Notes: generated by a model not told the origin, from the letters alone. A DNA stretch of 13,393 nucleotides from Natrialbaceae archaeon (GCA_003552885.1 PUPA01000204.1:1-13393), one strand, 5' to 3'; counted from the stretch's first letter, positions 6,119-13,278 are shown. Program-made: numbers and translations.

Positions 6119-7621
6119 TCACTCTGGCGCCACGAGTTGCTCGATTGCACCACGGAGGGCGTCTTCGAGGAACACGGAGCCGAGTCCGATCGCCAGCGAG
6201 ATCAAAACGGCAGCTGTGATCACGAACAACATCGGCAGGGTCACCGTTTCAGCGCCATGATCCGGTCCCTCGAAGGGGGCGAAATAGAGCCGGTCGATGA
6301 ACCGAACGACGTATCCAAGCGTGAGCATGGTAGAGACGACGACAAACAGGACGACGATCCAGAGCCCCTGGTCCATGGCTGCGATGGCGATGTACCATTT
6401 GCCGACGAATCCGACCGTCGGTGGAAGCCCGATGAGTGCAATGCCGAGCCCGACAAACGAAGCGGCGACGACGGGCGACCGGGTAGCGATGCCGCCAAAC
6501 TCATCGAGGGTCCGGGCATCGAACCGGATCGCAACGATCCCCGCGACGAGGCAGAGCGCTCCCTTGACGATCCCGTGTCCGAACAGTTGAATAATCGAGC
6601 CGAAAACGGCAGTTTCGGTCGCAACCATCAGTCCGGCGACCACGAGCCCAAACTGGGAGATGGTCGAGTAGGCAAGCATCCCCTTGATATCACGCTGCCC
6701 GTAGGCCAGTACGTTCCCGAGGATGAGGCTCCCGACTGCGCCGTAAATGATGCCGTCTGTCACCGTGGGGTTTGCCTGCAGAAACTCGGTCGTGTAGACG
6801 TCGAACAGCACTCTGAGCAGCGCGTACGTTGCGGCGGCTGGCAGGACGCCCGAGATGAGCGCGCTGACTGGATCGGTCGATTTCGCGTGGGTTTCGACCA
6901 ACCAGCCATGTAGCGGAAAGAGGGCAACCAGCAGCGCAAGCCCGATCGTCATGACGACAAACGAACCCACGACTGCTGGCTCCGAATACCCAACCCCCGA
7001 AAGGGCCGCTCCAAGCGCTTCGGTGTCGGTCGTTCCCGTGAGCCAGAACGCGACGACGACACCACACAGATAGACGACCGCTCCAACCGTCGCGGTGAGC
7101 GTGTAGTTTCGGACCCCACCGGTGGAATCCGCCTTCTCTCCGAACCCGATCAACCGTGCCGTCACCGCGATAAGCACGAGGACGAACAGGAAGATCGCAA
7201 CGAGGTCGCCCGAGAGGACGATCCCGAAGACGGCCGAGGTAAAGAGGAGATACGCCGTGTAAAACCGGCGACTGTGTGGCCCTCGCGTGACGGTGTACGC
7301 CAGAATTCCAAGCGTCAGTATCACGTCGAGCACGCCGATCGTGACCGACAGCGCATCGGCCCGGAAGACGAACTCGGGTAACAGTGTCCCGCCGAAGTCA
7401 TAGAGTGTCGGTCCATCGATCACGAGTGTGATGACGAGCCCGACCGAGAGGAACGCAGTCCCGGAAAGCGTAACCGTCGCGACCGCCCACGGACCGTGTC
7501 GCGGTGACGCGTCACGCCAGTAATACCGGTCGATCAGGTGGAGCAATGCCGCGCCCAGTGCCGGAAACACGATTACGCCAGCGACGAGCCAGGTGGAGAG
7601 CGTGACGAGCCGGTCGATCAC
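6119..7621 (-). CDS. Antiporter-like membrane subunit 3 (NuoL/M/N-MrpA/D family) lacking key channel residues
   Basis: 500 residues from a GTG at 7621, about 14 transmembrane helices. Family marks remain: FPLHGWLVETH (235-245), AYGQRDIKGMLAYSTISQFG (306-325), HGIVKGALCLVAG (349-361) and GFVGKWY with Lys408 in TM12. However, the TM5 position that is Glu in relatives is hydrophobic (Leu148 when LIGF is aligned to NuoL). The TM7 Lys before FPLH is absent (Leu231) and the TM8 Lys is absent (SGVLPAAATYALLR). This subunit therefore looks unable to run the usual proton path and may be structural or altered in specificity (inference). The GTG start is chosen because its GTGA overlaps the upstream gene's TGA and a GGGGGTGA lies 7 nt before it. 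An ATG at 7660 would add 13 residues and overlap the upstream gene by 43 nt. Last gene of the operon. Confidence 0.85.
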   Translation of the reverse strand: MIDRLVTLSTWLVAGVIVFPALGAALLHLIDRYYWRDASPRHGPWAVATVTLSGTAFLSVGLVITLVIDGPTLYDFGGTLLPEFVFRADALSVTIGVLDVILTLGILAYTVTRGPHSRRFYTAYLLFTSAVFGIVLSGDLVAIFLFVLVLIAVTARLIGFGEKADSTGGVRNYTLTATVGAVVYLCGVVVAFWLTGTTDTEALGAALSGVGYSEPAVVGSFVVMTIGLALLVALFPLHGWLVETHAKSTDPVSALISGVLPAAATYALLRVLFDVYTTEFLQANPTVTDGIIYGAVGSLILGNVLAYGQRDIKGMLAYSTISQFGLVVAGLMVATETAVFGSIIQLFGHGIVKGALCLVAGIVAIRFDARTLDEFGGIATRSPVVAASFVGLGIALIGLPPTVGFVGKWYIAIAAMDQGLWIVVLFVVVSTMLTLGYVVRFIDRLYFAPFEGPDHGAETVTLPMLFVITAAVLISLAIGLGSVFLEDALRGAIEQLVAPE

Positions 7622-9387
7622 TGGAAGCTCACCCCCAGTATCAGCCCGGCGAGCAGACAACAGACGAGCGCGAACAGCCGGTAGGTAACGCTCGGTTGGA
7701 TGCCGGTGGTCCCTACCGTTCCCGCGGCGTACGCGCGGTAGACAGGTTCGATTCGCCGTGGGAGGAGAGTCGCTACCGACTCGACTGGCTCGTAAACGAG
7801 CCGTGCGATGCGTGCCCGGATCGCCAGTTCCGCCGCCGCTATCGACCCAAATCCTGCAGAGACGGCACAGACAGTCCGTCTGGTTAGCCCGAACACGACC
7901 GGGTCACGGATCGTATCGATATCCCGTCCGCCGTCGAGGCGGTCCAGGAGTGGCCTGCCTGCCAGAAACAGGACACCACCGACACCGAACAGAGTTACTT
8001 TCTCTCGAACGTGTCGCTGTGAGTATGGCGCCGTCGTCCACCGGTCGCTTGCCGGCAGTAGCTCGAAAAACGAGCCATAAAAGATCCCAAGGGCTACGCA
8101 GACGACCGCAACGGGAACCATCGCCACGGCCTGTCCCCCCGAGACGTCCCGGAACGTGGTGGTTCTCCCCCGAAACGCGGCAAGGTAGCCGAACTTGACG
8201 AACGAGATAACGGTCCCGACGGCACCGACGAGGAGCAGCCACCGGAGCGGGCCGTGGCCGCCGTCGATCGCGGCATCGAGAACCATCCCCTTGCTGACGA
8301 AGCCGTTCGTTCCCGGGACGGCGGTGATCGATGCAGCGGCAATCAAAAAGCTGCCAGCGAGCACCGGGGAGTTCATCGAGAGCCGTCCACCCTTATCCAG
8401 TGATGGCGTTCCGGTTCTGACGATGATCGCCCCGGCGATCATAAACAGCAACCCTTTGAACAGCACGTTGTTGAACAGGTGGGCAACGGCCCCGGCCGCT
8501 CCGAGGGACGAGCCGACACCGATGCCGGCGAGAATATAGCCAACCTGTGCCTGTATGTGATACGAGAGGAGCCGCCGCGCATCCTTCTGTATGAGGGCGT
8601 AGGATGCACCGAAGATAGCCATTGCACCCCCAACGTACGCGAGCGCGAGGTTCCCCTCGGGAAAGGCTCTGAAAGCGGCGTACGCCGCGAGCTTCGTCGT
8701 ATATGCCGAAAGGACGACCGAGACGCCAACGTGAGGGGCGGCGTAGGTATCCGGCAACCAGACGTGAACGCCGATCAGCGCGGCGTTGATGGTGATCCCG
8801 ACTCCAGCAACGACGGCTGGTATCCCGCTTGCGAGACCGTCGGCAAACTGGAGGGAATCCGGAGACGGTCCAACCGAGACGAGATGTAACGCGATTCCGG
8901 CAGCAAAAACGGCCCCACCGATGGCGTGGACCAGCGCATACCGGAAGCCGATCCGTACGGCGTCGCCACCGTGAACCCACACCAGTATCGTGCTTGCGAT
9001 CGCCATCACCTCCCATGCGACGAGCAGCGTCAGCCAGTCGCCGGCGAACACGCCACAGACTGCCCCACCGATGTAGACGAGTGCCACGGTTCCGTGATAC
9101 CACTCTCCACCGGTCCCGGAGAGATAGACGAGTGCCACGATCCCGAAGGCAGCGAACGCGAGGCCGACAACGCGCGAGGCAGGATCGACCGATACCGGAA
9201 CCAGAGTGAATTCGAGGAACGTCCACCCGCCTGCGGCGCCGGACGGAACGACGAGCGTCCACGCGGTTACCACTGCACACGCGCCGACGCCGGCACCGGT
9301 CACAATTCTGCTGTTCCGGGTCAGTCCAAAGAGCGCGGCAAGCCAGATGAGCGTCGCTGGTGGCACCCCAGTTACGAGCTCGCTCAT
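7618..9387 (-). CDS. Antiporter-like membrane subunit 2 (MrpD/NuoL-type) with C-terminal extension
   Basis: 589 residues. The proton-translocating antiporter core is clear: Glu126 in VAWEVMAIAS (TM5), HVWLPDTYAAPHVGVS (208-223), Lys232 in AYTTKLAAYA (TM8), HLFNNVLFKGLLFM with Lys311, and Lys366 in TNGFVSKG (TM12). The TM7 lysine that precedes the H-x-WLP motif in relatives is replaced (NAALIGVHVW, Asn201). After about residue 465 there are extra hydrophobic segments and an arginine-rich amphipathic stretch (about 500-560) before a last helix, reminiscent of the C-terminal lateral-helix extension of NuoL or MrpA-like proteins (inference). The ATG overlaps the upstream stop as ATGA; a GGCGGTG lies just upstream. 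The protein should translocate H+ or Na+ in the membrane with its two neighbours. Closest family by feel is MrpD/MnhD. Confidence 0.87.
   Translation of the reverse strand: MSELVTGVPPATLIWLAALFGLTRNSRIVTGAGVGACAVVTAWTLVVPSGAAGGWTFLEFTLVPVSVDPASRVVGLAFAAFGIVALVYLSGTGGEWYHGTVALVYIGGAVCGVFAGDWLTLLVAWEVMAIASTILVWVHGGDAVRIGFRYALVHAIGGAVFAAGIALHLVSVGPSPDSLQFADGLASGIPAVVAGVGITINAALIGVHVWLPDTYAAPHVGVSVVLSAYTTKLAAYAAFRAFPEGNLALAYVGGAMAIFGASYALIQKDARRLLSYHIQAQVGYILAGIGVGSSLGAAGAVAHLFNNVLFKGLLFMIAGAIIVRTGTPSLDKGGRLSMNSPVLAGSFLIAAASITAVPGTNGFVSKGMVLDAAIDGGHGPLRWLLLVGAVGTVISFVKFGYLAAFRGRTTTFRDVSGGQAVAMVPVAVVCVALGIFYGSFFELLPASDRWTTAPYSQRHVREKVTLFGVGGVLFLAGRPLLDRLDGGRDIDTIRDPVVFGLTRRTVCAVSAGFGSIAAAELAIRARIARLVYEPVESVATLLPRRIEPVYRAYAAGTVGTTGIQPSVTYRLFALVCCLLAGLILGVSFQ
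7629..7636 (-). promoter_or_regulatory. Shine-Dalgarno-like site deciding a GTG start
   Basis: GGGGGTGA on the minus strand lies 7 nt before the GTG at 7621 and close to the archaeal GGAGGTGA consensus. It supports the GTG start of the third antiporter gene over the ATG at 7660. Confidence 0.6.
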
Positions 9388-11039
9388 ACGAACACCGCCC
9401 CGACACTTGCCTCGGCGGCCCGTCTCGCGAGGTCAAACAGCGCCAACTCACCGGGCAGGACCCCGAACGTGACGATGAGCGCCCCGAGTACGAGGAGCGA
9501 GCCGAGGAGGGTGGGATCGCTCTCGGTTACCAGTCCGGGTAGCCTGCCACCTGCTGTGCGACGACGTCCACTCGTTGCATCGGTTTCCCCCGTTGTGCCT
9601 CCGTCTACCTCCGTGGGGTGAGCCAGTGAGTCCGTGCTCGCTGCCTCCATGTGTGTGTTTCCGCCCAGCGGGCCGCCGATAAGCGGCTTCGGGTCCGCCG
9701 TTTCCGGCGTTTCGAAAAACGCCGTGTAGACGATTGGCCAGAAGTAGGCGACGTTGAGCGCCCCCGAGAGCACGAACACGAGCGGAACGGCCCAGTGAAC
9801 ACCTGCACTTCCCACCAGCAGATACCATTTGCTGACGAATCCGGCAAACAGCGGCAAGCCCGCGAGTGAGCACGCACCCAGCGCGAAGACGCCCATCGTC
9901 ACCGGATACCGTCGTCCGACCCCCGCGAGCTCCGAGACGTTCTTCCGACCGGTTTCGATAGCCAACACACCGACACAGAAAAACAGTGCCAGTTTCGTTA
10001 TCCCGTGTGCACCGATATGAACGAGTCCCCCGACGACTGCCGCGGGGGTGAGCAACGCGACGCCGAACACGACATACGAGAGGTGGGCGATCGTCGAATA
10101 CGCGAGCCGTCGTTTCAGATCGTCCTGTTCGAGCGCGAGGAGGCTTCCCACGATGATGGTACCGCCAGCCACTGCGGCCAGTGGGGCAGCCACACCCATC
10201 GTCGCTGTCGCTTCCGGACCGAACACCTCCAATACCGTTCGGGCGATACCGAACACGCCGGATTTCACGACGACGACGGCGTGTAAAACACCGGAGACGG
10301 TCGTGGGCGCGACCATCGCCTTCGGGAGCCAGGCATGGAACGGCATCACGGCTCCTTTGACCGCAAAGCCGGCGAGCAACCCCAACGCTGCCACGTAAGC
10401 CACGGTTTCCCTCTCGGTCGCCACCCCAGTGAGCTCCGGAATCCCGCCGGGGACGAACGTGACCGTCCCGGCTACCGAATAGATGATCACGGTGCCGCCA
10501 ACGACGAGTGTTCCGCCACCGATGACGTACCAGACGTATTCGACCCCGACGTTCCGTGCCCGGTCGGTGCCGTAGTGGGCGACGAGCGGATAGGTTCCGA
10601 TCGTCGTCAGTTCATAAAAGAGGACGAGCACCAGCAGGTTGGAGGCGAACGCAACGCCCAGTCCGGAGCCGATACTGAGCCAAAGCGCAGCGAGGTACCG
10701 GGTGCGGTGAGTCAGTTTATCACCGTCCGCAAAGCCGACGTTATACACTGCCGTCACGATCCAGAGGCCGCTGACCGTGAGTGCAAATATCAGTCCGAGC
10801 GGGTCGGCCCGAAAACTCAGATCGACCGTCCCGACGAGCGTTCCGAGGTTGGTCGTCGGCGTCTGCCCCTGTGTCACTGGTCGAACGAGGCTGGCGACGA
10901 TGCCGAAGGTGAGCACGGCCGCTCCGACGGTTACGACGCGCCGAACTCGTGGCCGACGACGAAACAGGACGACGAGCGCGATAGTCCCGAATGCGAGAAG
11001 AACTGCGGCGAGCGGGCGTGCCGAGTGGATTTCAGTCAT
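9384..11039 (-). CDS. Antiporter-like membrane subunit 1 (NuoM/MrpD-type), full set of channel residues
   Basis: 551 residues, about 14 transmembrane helices. All hallmark residues are present: Glu143 in LFYELTTIGTYPLVAHYG (TM5), Lys228 in GFAVKGAVMPFHAWLPKA (TM7), Lys259 in VVVVKSGVFGIA (TM8), and Lys404 in FAGFVSKWYLL (TM12). A hydrophilic Thr/Gly/acid-rich insertion (about 445-508) separates the last two helices and probably lies outside the membrane. First gene of the three-gene operon. The ATG at 11039 is preferred, because the open frame upstream to 11132 encodes a basic, Pro/Ser-rich stretch unlike a membrane start. It keeps the complete proton-path set, so it is the most likely active ion translocator of the module (inference). 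Could be annotated as Mrp subunit D or complex I subunit M; neither full complex is encoded here. Confidence 0.88.
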   Translation of the reverse strand: MTEIHSARPLAAVLLAFGTIALVVLFRRRPRVRRVVTVGAAVLTFGIVASLVRPVTQGQTPTTNLGTLVGTVDLSFRADPLGLIFALTVSGLWIVTAVYNVGFADGDKLTHRTRYLAALWLSIGSGLGVAFASNLLVLVLFYELTTIGTYPLVAHYGTDRARNVGVEYVWYVIGGGTLVVGGTVIIYSVAGTVTFVPGGIPELTGVATERETVAYVAALGLLAGFAVKGAVMPFHAWLPKAMVAPTTVSGVLHAVVVVKSGVFGIARTVLEVFGPEATATMGVAAPLAAVAGGTIIVGSLLALEQDDLKRRLAYSTIAHLSYVVFGVALLTPAAVVGGLVHIGAHGITKLALFFCVGVLAIETGRKNVSELAGVGRRYPVTMGVFALGACSLAGLPLFAGFVSKWYLLVGSAGVHWAVPLVFVLSGALNVAYFWPIVYTAFFETPETADPKPLIGGPLGGNTHMEAASTDSLAHPTEVDGGTTGETDATSGRRRTAGGRLPGLVTESDPTLLGSLLVLGALIVTFGVLPGELALFDLARRAAEASVGAVFV

Positions 11040-11299
11040 CGAGGGCGACGGATTGCTGTGGGTAGCTCGGTTCGGTCGGAGCCAACGTGGGTCACCAAAC
11101 GATCCGTTCCGATGAGGAGATCGCGTCCCCACGGGGAACGAGGTGGGCCGCGTTACCCTCTTTGTCTTTCCCTACCTCAATCCATTGGTTCCTTGTGGAC
11201 ATACACAGTGTCCCATCGGTTCGGTCGAACAGGTGTGGCCCGACGAGCGCCGGGTGACGGATCGCTCAGCCGTGTTTTCCACGACATGCCGTCTCCGGT
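11040..11299. other. Upstream region of the antiporter operon
   Basis: 260 nt between the HD-domain gene stop and the antiporter operon start, both on the minus strand. No credible gene is seen. It is relatively AT-rich around 11155-11215. CGTTCC/GGAACG (11105-11110, 11135-11140) form a weak inverted repeat. No clear TATA box sits at the leaderless distance from 11039, so this operon probably has a 5' leader. Confidence 0.4.
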
Positions 11300-12100
11300 C
11301 TAGAGTTCGATCCGTTCGACGAGTTGCTCGCGGTTCTCGTCGGTGTTGACCGCGACGATCCGGACCAGATCCTCGAGCCCCGACCCCTCGATTTTGGCCT
11401 TCAGCAGGTTGTCGACCTGGTAGACGCCCGCGGCGTTCGTCATCTCGATCTCGACCATCACCGGCCGGGAGCGTCCCTCCGTGAGCGTCACGCGGCTGAT
11501 CGCCTGACTGGAGAGGGTGTTGATGCCGCGTCCGCCCTGCTCGTAGGGGATCCGCGAGCGACCACGCTCCATGTCCAGGGCGTCGGCGACCCGGATGATT
11601 CCGGCTTCGGTCGTCAGCGGCCGCTCGGCGGTGTGGTGACAGAGGATCGCGTGGAGGATCTCGCCTTTCATCCGGACCCGGTCGGCGACGTCGGGGTAGA
11701 ACTCGGGCAGGAACCGATCGAGGACGGTTTCGGCGAGCGGGATCGAGTAGTAGGCGTGCTCCTCGCGGTGGACGAGGTGGCCGACGTCGTGGAGGGTCGC
11801 CGCGAGCGCGACGATCACCGACTCGTCGGCCTCCGCGAGCCCCTGCTGGCTGGCGCCGTTGAACTCGACGCCGCCGGCTTTCAGCAGGTCGTACAGACAG
11901 AGCGCCCGGTTGCGGACGATCGTGACGTGTTTGGTCCCGTGATCGTTGTACCGCATCCGGTCGACGGCGTTTACGTTCTGTGCCTCGAGGAGGGCCGCGA
12001 TCTCCTCGTCGGCCTCGATCCGCGCTAGAACCTCGTTCAGCTTCGCGTCGGGGAAGCTGTGTTCGGCATCGGGCGTGTAGATCCGGCCGGCGTCGGTCAT
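11300..12100 (-). CDS. HD-domain metal-dependent phosphohydrolase
   Basis: 266 residues. The HD signature is present in order: His54/His58 in YNDHGTKHV, His104-Asp105 in TLHDVGH with His108, a His cluster at 111-115, His155-His156 in ILCHHTAE, and Asp173 in RVADALDME. These residues would bind one or two divalent metals and hydrolyse phosphate esters or nucleotides. Residues about 190-266 form a separate C-terminal part with a beta-rich segment (SRVTLTEGRSRPVMVEIEMT) that may sense a ligand or mediate oligomerisation (inference). The substrate is unknown. It lies 37 nt downstream of the peroxiredoxin gene on the same strand, so co-transcription is possible, though a hairpin and a T-rich stretch in the gap could give it its own promoter. 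Confidence 0.85.
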   Translation of the reverse strand: MTDAGRIYTPDAEHSFPDAKLNEVLARIEADEEIAALLEAQNVNAVDRMRYNDHGTKHVTIVRNRALCLYDLLKAGGVEFNGASQQGLAEADESVIVALAATLHDVGHLVHREEHAYYSIPLAETVLDRFLPEFYPDVADRVRMKGEILHAILCHHTAERPLTTEAGIIRVADALDMERGRSRIPYEQGGRGINTLSSQAISRVTLTEGRSRPVMVEIEMTNAAGVYQVDNLLKAKIEGSGLEDLVRIVAVNTDENREQLVERIEL

Positions 12101-12114
12101 ACCCGATCCTCGCG

Positions 12115-12135
12115 GCCGACGGGCAAAACGTCGGC
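12115..12135. repeat. Inverted repeat between peroxiredoxin and HD-domain genes
   Basis: GCCGACG and CGTCGGC (12115-12121, 12129-12135) form a perfect 7-bp stem around a 7-nt loop that reads TTTTGCC on the minus strand. It fills most of the 37-nt gap. It could be a weak terminator/attenuator for the upstream gene, an operator, or, through its TTTT core about 25 nt from the HD start, part of that gene's promoter. Confidence 0.4.
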
Positions 12136-12137
12136 GA

Positions 12138-12614
12138 TCAGGCCGTCGCCGCGGCCTCCTCGACCGCCTCGTAGTCGGGTTCGGCGCCGGGATCGTCGCT
12201 GACCCACGTGTAGATGACCGTGCCGTCGGCGTCGATCACGAACACCGCTCGCTTTGCCAGCCCGTGGACGCCGAGCCCCTCGAAGGAGGTGCGGACGTCG
12301 TAGGCGTCGACGACCTCCTTCTCGAAGTCGCTGACGAGTCCGAACGAGAGCCCGTTTTGCTCGCGGAACTCCCCGAGTGCGAACGGCGAGTCGACGCTCA
12401 CCCCGTAGACGGTCGCACCCGAGCCCTCGAACGCCTCGAGGCGCTCTTCGAACGTGCGCATCTCGGCCGTACAGACGCTCGTGAACGCCCCCGGGAAGAA
12501 CGCGAGGACGATCGGGGACTCGGATTCGAGGCGTTCTGAGAGGGTGAACGTCTCGACGTCCCCGTTCGCGAGCGGTGCGGTGAAATCCGGTGCCATGTCG
12601 CCAGGGGTTACCAT
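12138..12614 (-). CDS. 1-Cys peroxiredoxin (AhpE/thioredoxin-fold type)
   Basis: 158 residues with a thioredoxin fold. The peroxidatic site is PGAFTSVC (41-48): Pro41, Thr45 and Cys48, with the partner arginine probably Arg122 in LAKRAVFVID. Cys48 is the only cysteine, so there is no resolving Cys and an external thiol must reduce the sulfenic acid. This fits the AhpE-like 1-Cys group, whose length is similar. The enzyme reduces H2O2 or organic peroxides in the cytoplasm. The ATG at 12614 is used; Met7 would be too close to the conserved APDF. Divergent from tatA across a 221-nt spacer and followed by the HD-domain gene. Confidence 0.9.
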   Translation of the reverse strand: MVTPGDMAPDFTAPLANGDVETFTLSERLESESPIVLAFFPGAFTSVCTAEMRTFEERLEAFEGSGATVYGVSVDSPFALGEFREQNGLSFGLVSDFEKEVVDAYDVRTSFEGLGVHGLAKRAVFVIDADGTVIYTWVSDDPGAEPDYEAVEEAAATA

Positions 12615-12671
12615 CGGCTGGCTTTACGACCTCGGGATCAAGACCGTTTCGTTCCCGGAAACCCGGCGACT

Positions 12672-12721
12672 GCCCGGCGGTCGAGCCCGGATCGACACCC
12701 TTTCGGGCTCGACCGCCGGGC
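12672..12721. repeat. Perfect 18-bp inverted repeat (strong hairpin) in prx-tatA spacer
   Basis: GCCCGGCGGTCGAGCCCG at 12672-12689 is followed, after a 14-nt spacer (12690-12703), by its exact reverse complement at 12704-12721. A one-base bulge would let the pairing extend by CTG outside. The element is almost all G/C in its arms, lies between divergent genes, and has no T-run, so it is not an ordinary terminator for either. Role unknown. Confidence 0.95.
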
Positions 12722-12801
12722 CAGCCGGTGAGCGCGCGTTCGCCCGGTAGCGGCCCTCGGATCGGCGTTCGCCGGAACCCCTAGCCGTTCGGTCCAAAAA
12801 G

Positions 12802-12810
12802 GTTATAATT
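12802..12810 (+). promoter_or_regulatory. TATA box for tatA
   Basis: GTTATAATT, preceded by a purine-rich AAAAAG BRE-like stretch, lies 26-34 nt before the ATG at 12836. It is the clearest promoter in the window and implies a leaderless tatA mRNA. Confidence 0.7.
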
Positions 12811-12835
12811 GCCAGCGGGCAATCGAGCGGTAGAG

Positions 12836-13141
12836 ATGGCACTAGAAATCGCACCGCTGTTCATCCCCGGTGGTATGGGCCCGCCGGAGCTTGCAATCAT
12901 CTTGATTATCGCCATTCTGCTGTTCGGCGCCAACAAGATCCCGAAACTCGCCCGGTCGACCGGCGAGGCCATGGGTGAGTTCCAGAAGGGGCGGGAGAAA
13001 GTCGAGACGGAGCTCGAGGAGATGCGCGATGGCGGCTTCGAGGAGGCCGACGAGGACGAGGAGTTCCTCGACACCGAGCCGGTGACCTCCGAGGACACGG
13101 AGGCCGACGCCGAGACGGAAGCCGAGACCGAGTCCAAGTAA
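12836..13141 (+). CDS. tatA: TatA, twin-arginine translocase pore subunit
   Basis: 101 residues. A short N-terminus leads into one transmembrane helix (ELAIILIIAILLFG, 18-31) ending at the conserved Phe30-Gly31 hinge, then the amphipathic helix NKIPKLARSTGEAMGEFQKG (33-52), then a very acidic Glu/Asp/Thr tail typical of halophiles. The PPEL start of the helix is usual in TatA/TatB. With TatC it exports folded proteins, which is the main secretion route in haloarchaea; tatC is not in this window. The ATG at 12836 is chosen over 12809 because the TATA box ends 26 nt before it and the 12809 start would fall inside that box. A TTTTT tract (13147-13151) follows the stop. Confidence 0.93.
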   Translation: MALEIAPLFIPGGMGPPELAIILIIAILLFGANKIPKLARSTGEAMGEFQKGREKVETELEEMRDGGFEEADEDEEFLDTEPVTSEDTEADAETEAETESK

Positions 13142-13146
13142 CGTCG

Positions 13147-13151
13147 TTTTT
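13147..13151 (+). terminator. T-tract after tatA
   Basis: Five T residues lie 5 nt after the tatA stop and 3 nt before the tRNA. Archaeal terminators are often simple T-tracts; this one is short, so termination may be partial and tatA-tRNA read-through is possible. Confidence 0.4.
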
Positions 13152-13154
13152 CCT

Positions 13155-13227
13155 GGGCGTGTGGCCTAGCGGATAGGGCGGAAGGTTCCTAACCTTCAGA
13201 TCGCGGGTTCGAATCCCGTCACGCCCG
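13155..13227 (+). tRNA. tRNA-Arg (anticodon CCU)
   Basis: 73-nt cloverleaf. The acceptor GGGCGTG (13155-13161) pairs with CACGCCC (13220-13226), discriminator G at 13227. D-arm GCCT...GGGC. Anticodon stem GAAGG/CCTTC (13181-13185, 13193-13197) with loop TTCCTAA, anticodon CCT at 13188-13190, decoding AGG. T-arm GCGGG-TTCGAAT-CCCGT. No intron and no encoded CCA, as usual for archaea. Confidence 0.95.
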
Positions 13228-13231
13228 TCGT

Positions 13232-13255
13232 CGCAACGAACGGACGTGAGTTGCG
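13232..13255. repeat. Small inverted repeat after the tRNA
   Basis: CGCAAC (13232-13237) and GTTGCG (13250-13255) form a 6-bp stem with a 12-nt loop, 5 nt after the tRNA 3' end and about 24 nt from the stop of the minus-strand VOC gene. It might help terminate one of the two converging transcripts. Chance is possible. Confidence 0.3.
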
Positions 13256-13278
13256 GCGAGGGCATTGCGGAGTTCGAA

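Noticed and set aside
6119..11039. Full respiratory complex I or complete Mrp operon
   Set aside because: Only large antiporter-like subunits are present; no NuoH-like, quinone/Fe-S, or small MrpB/C/E/F/G genes are seen in the window.
9384..11132. Extended start of the first antiporter gene at 11132
   Set aside because: The 31 extra residues are basic and Pro/Ser-rich and precede a natural membrane N-terminus at 11039.
10335..11303. Plus-strand open frame opposite the first antiporter gene and its upstream region
   Set aside because: Hydrophilic mirror of a transmembrane gene, with no recognisable domain or promoter.
12672..12721. Strong hairpin as a rho-independent type terminator
   Set aside because: Both flanking genes are transcribed away from it and no T-run follows on either strand.
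13155..13227. tRNA-Arg as the attachment site of an integrated element
   Set aside because: No second copy of the tRNA 3' end and no integrase gene in the window; only a 9-base chance match near 4780.
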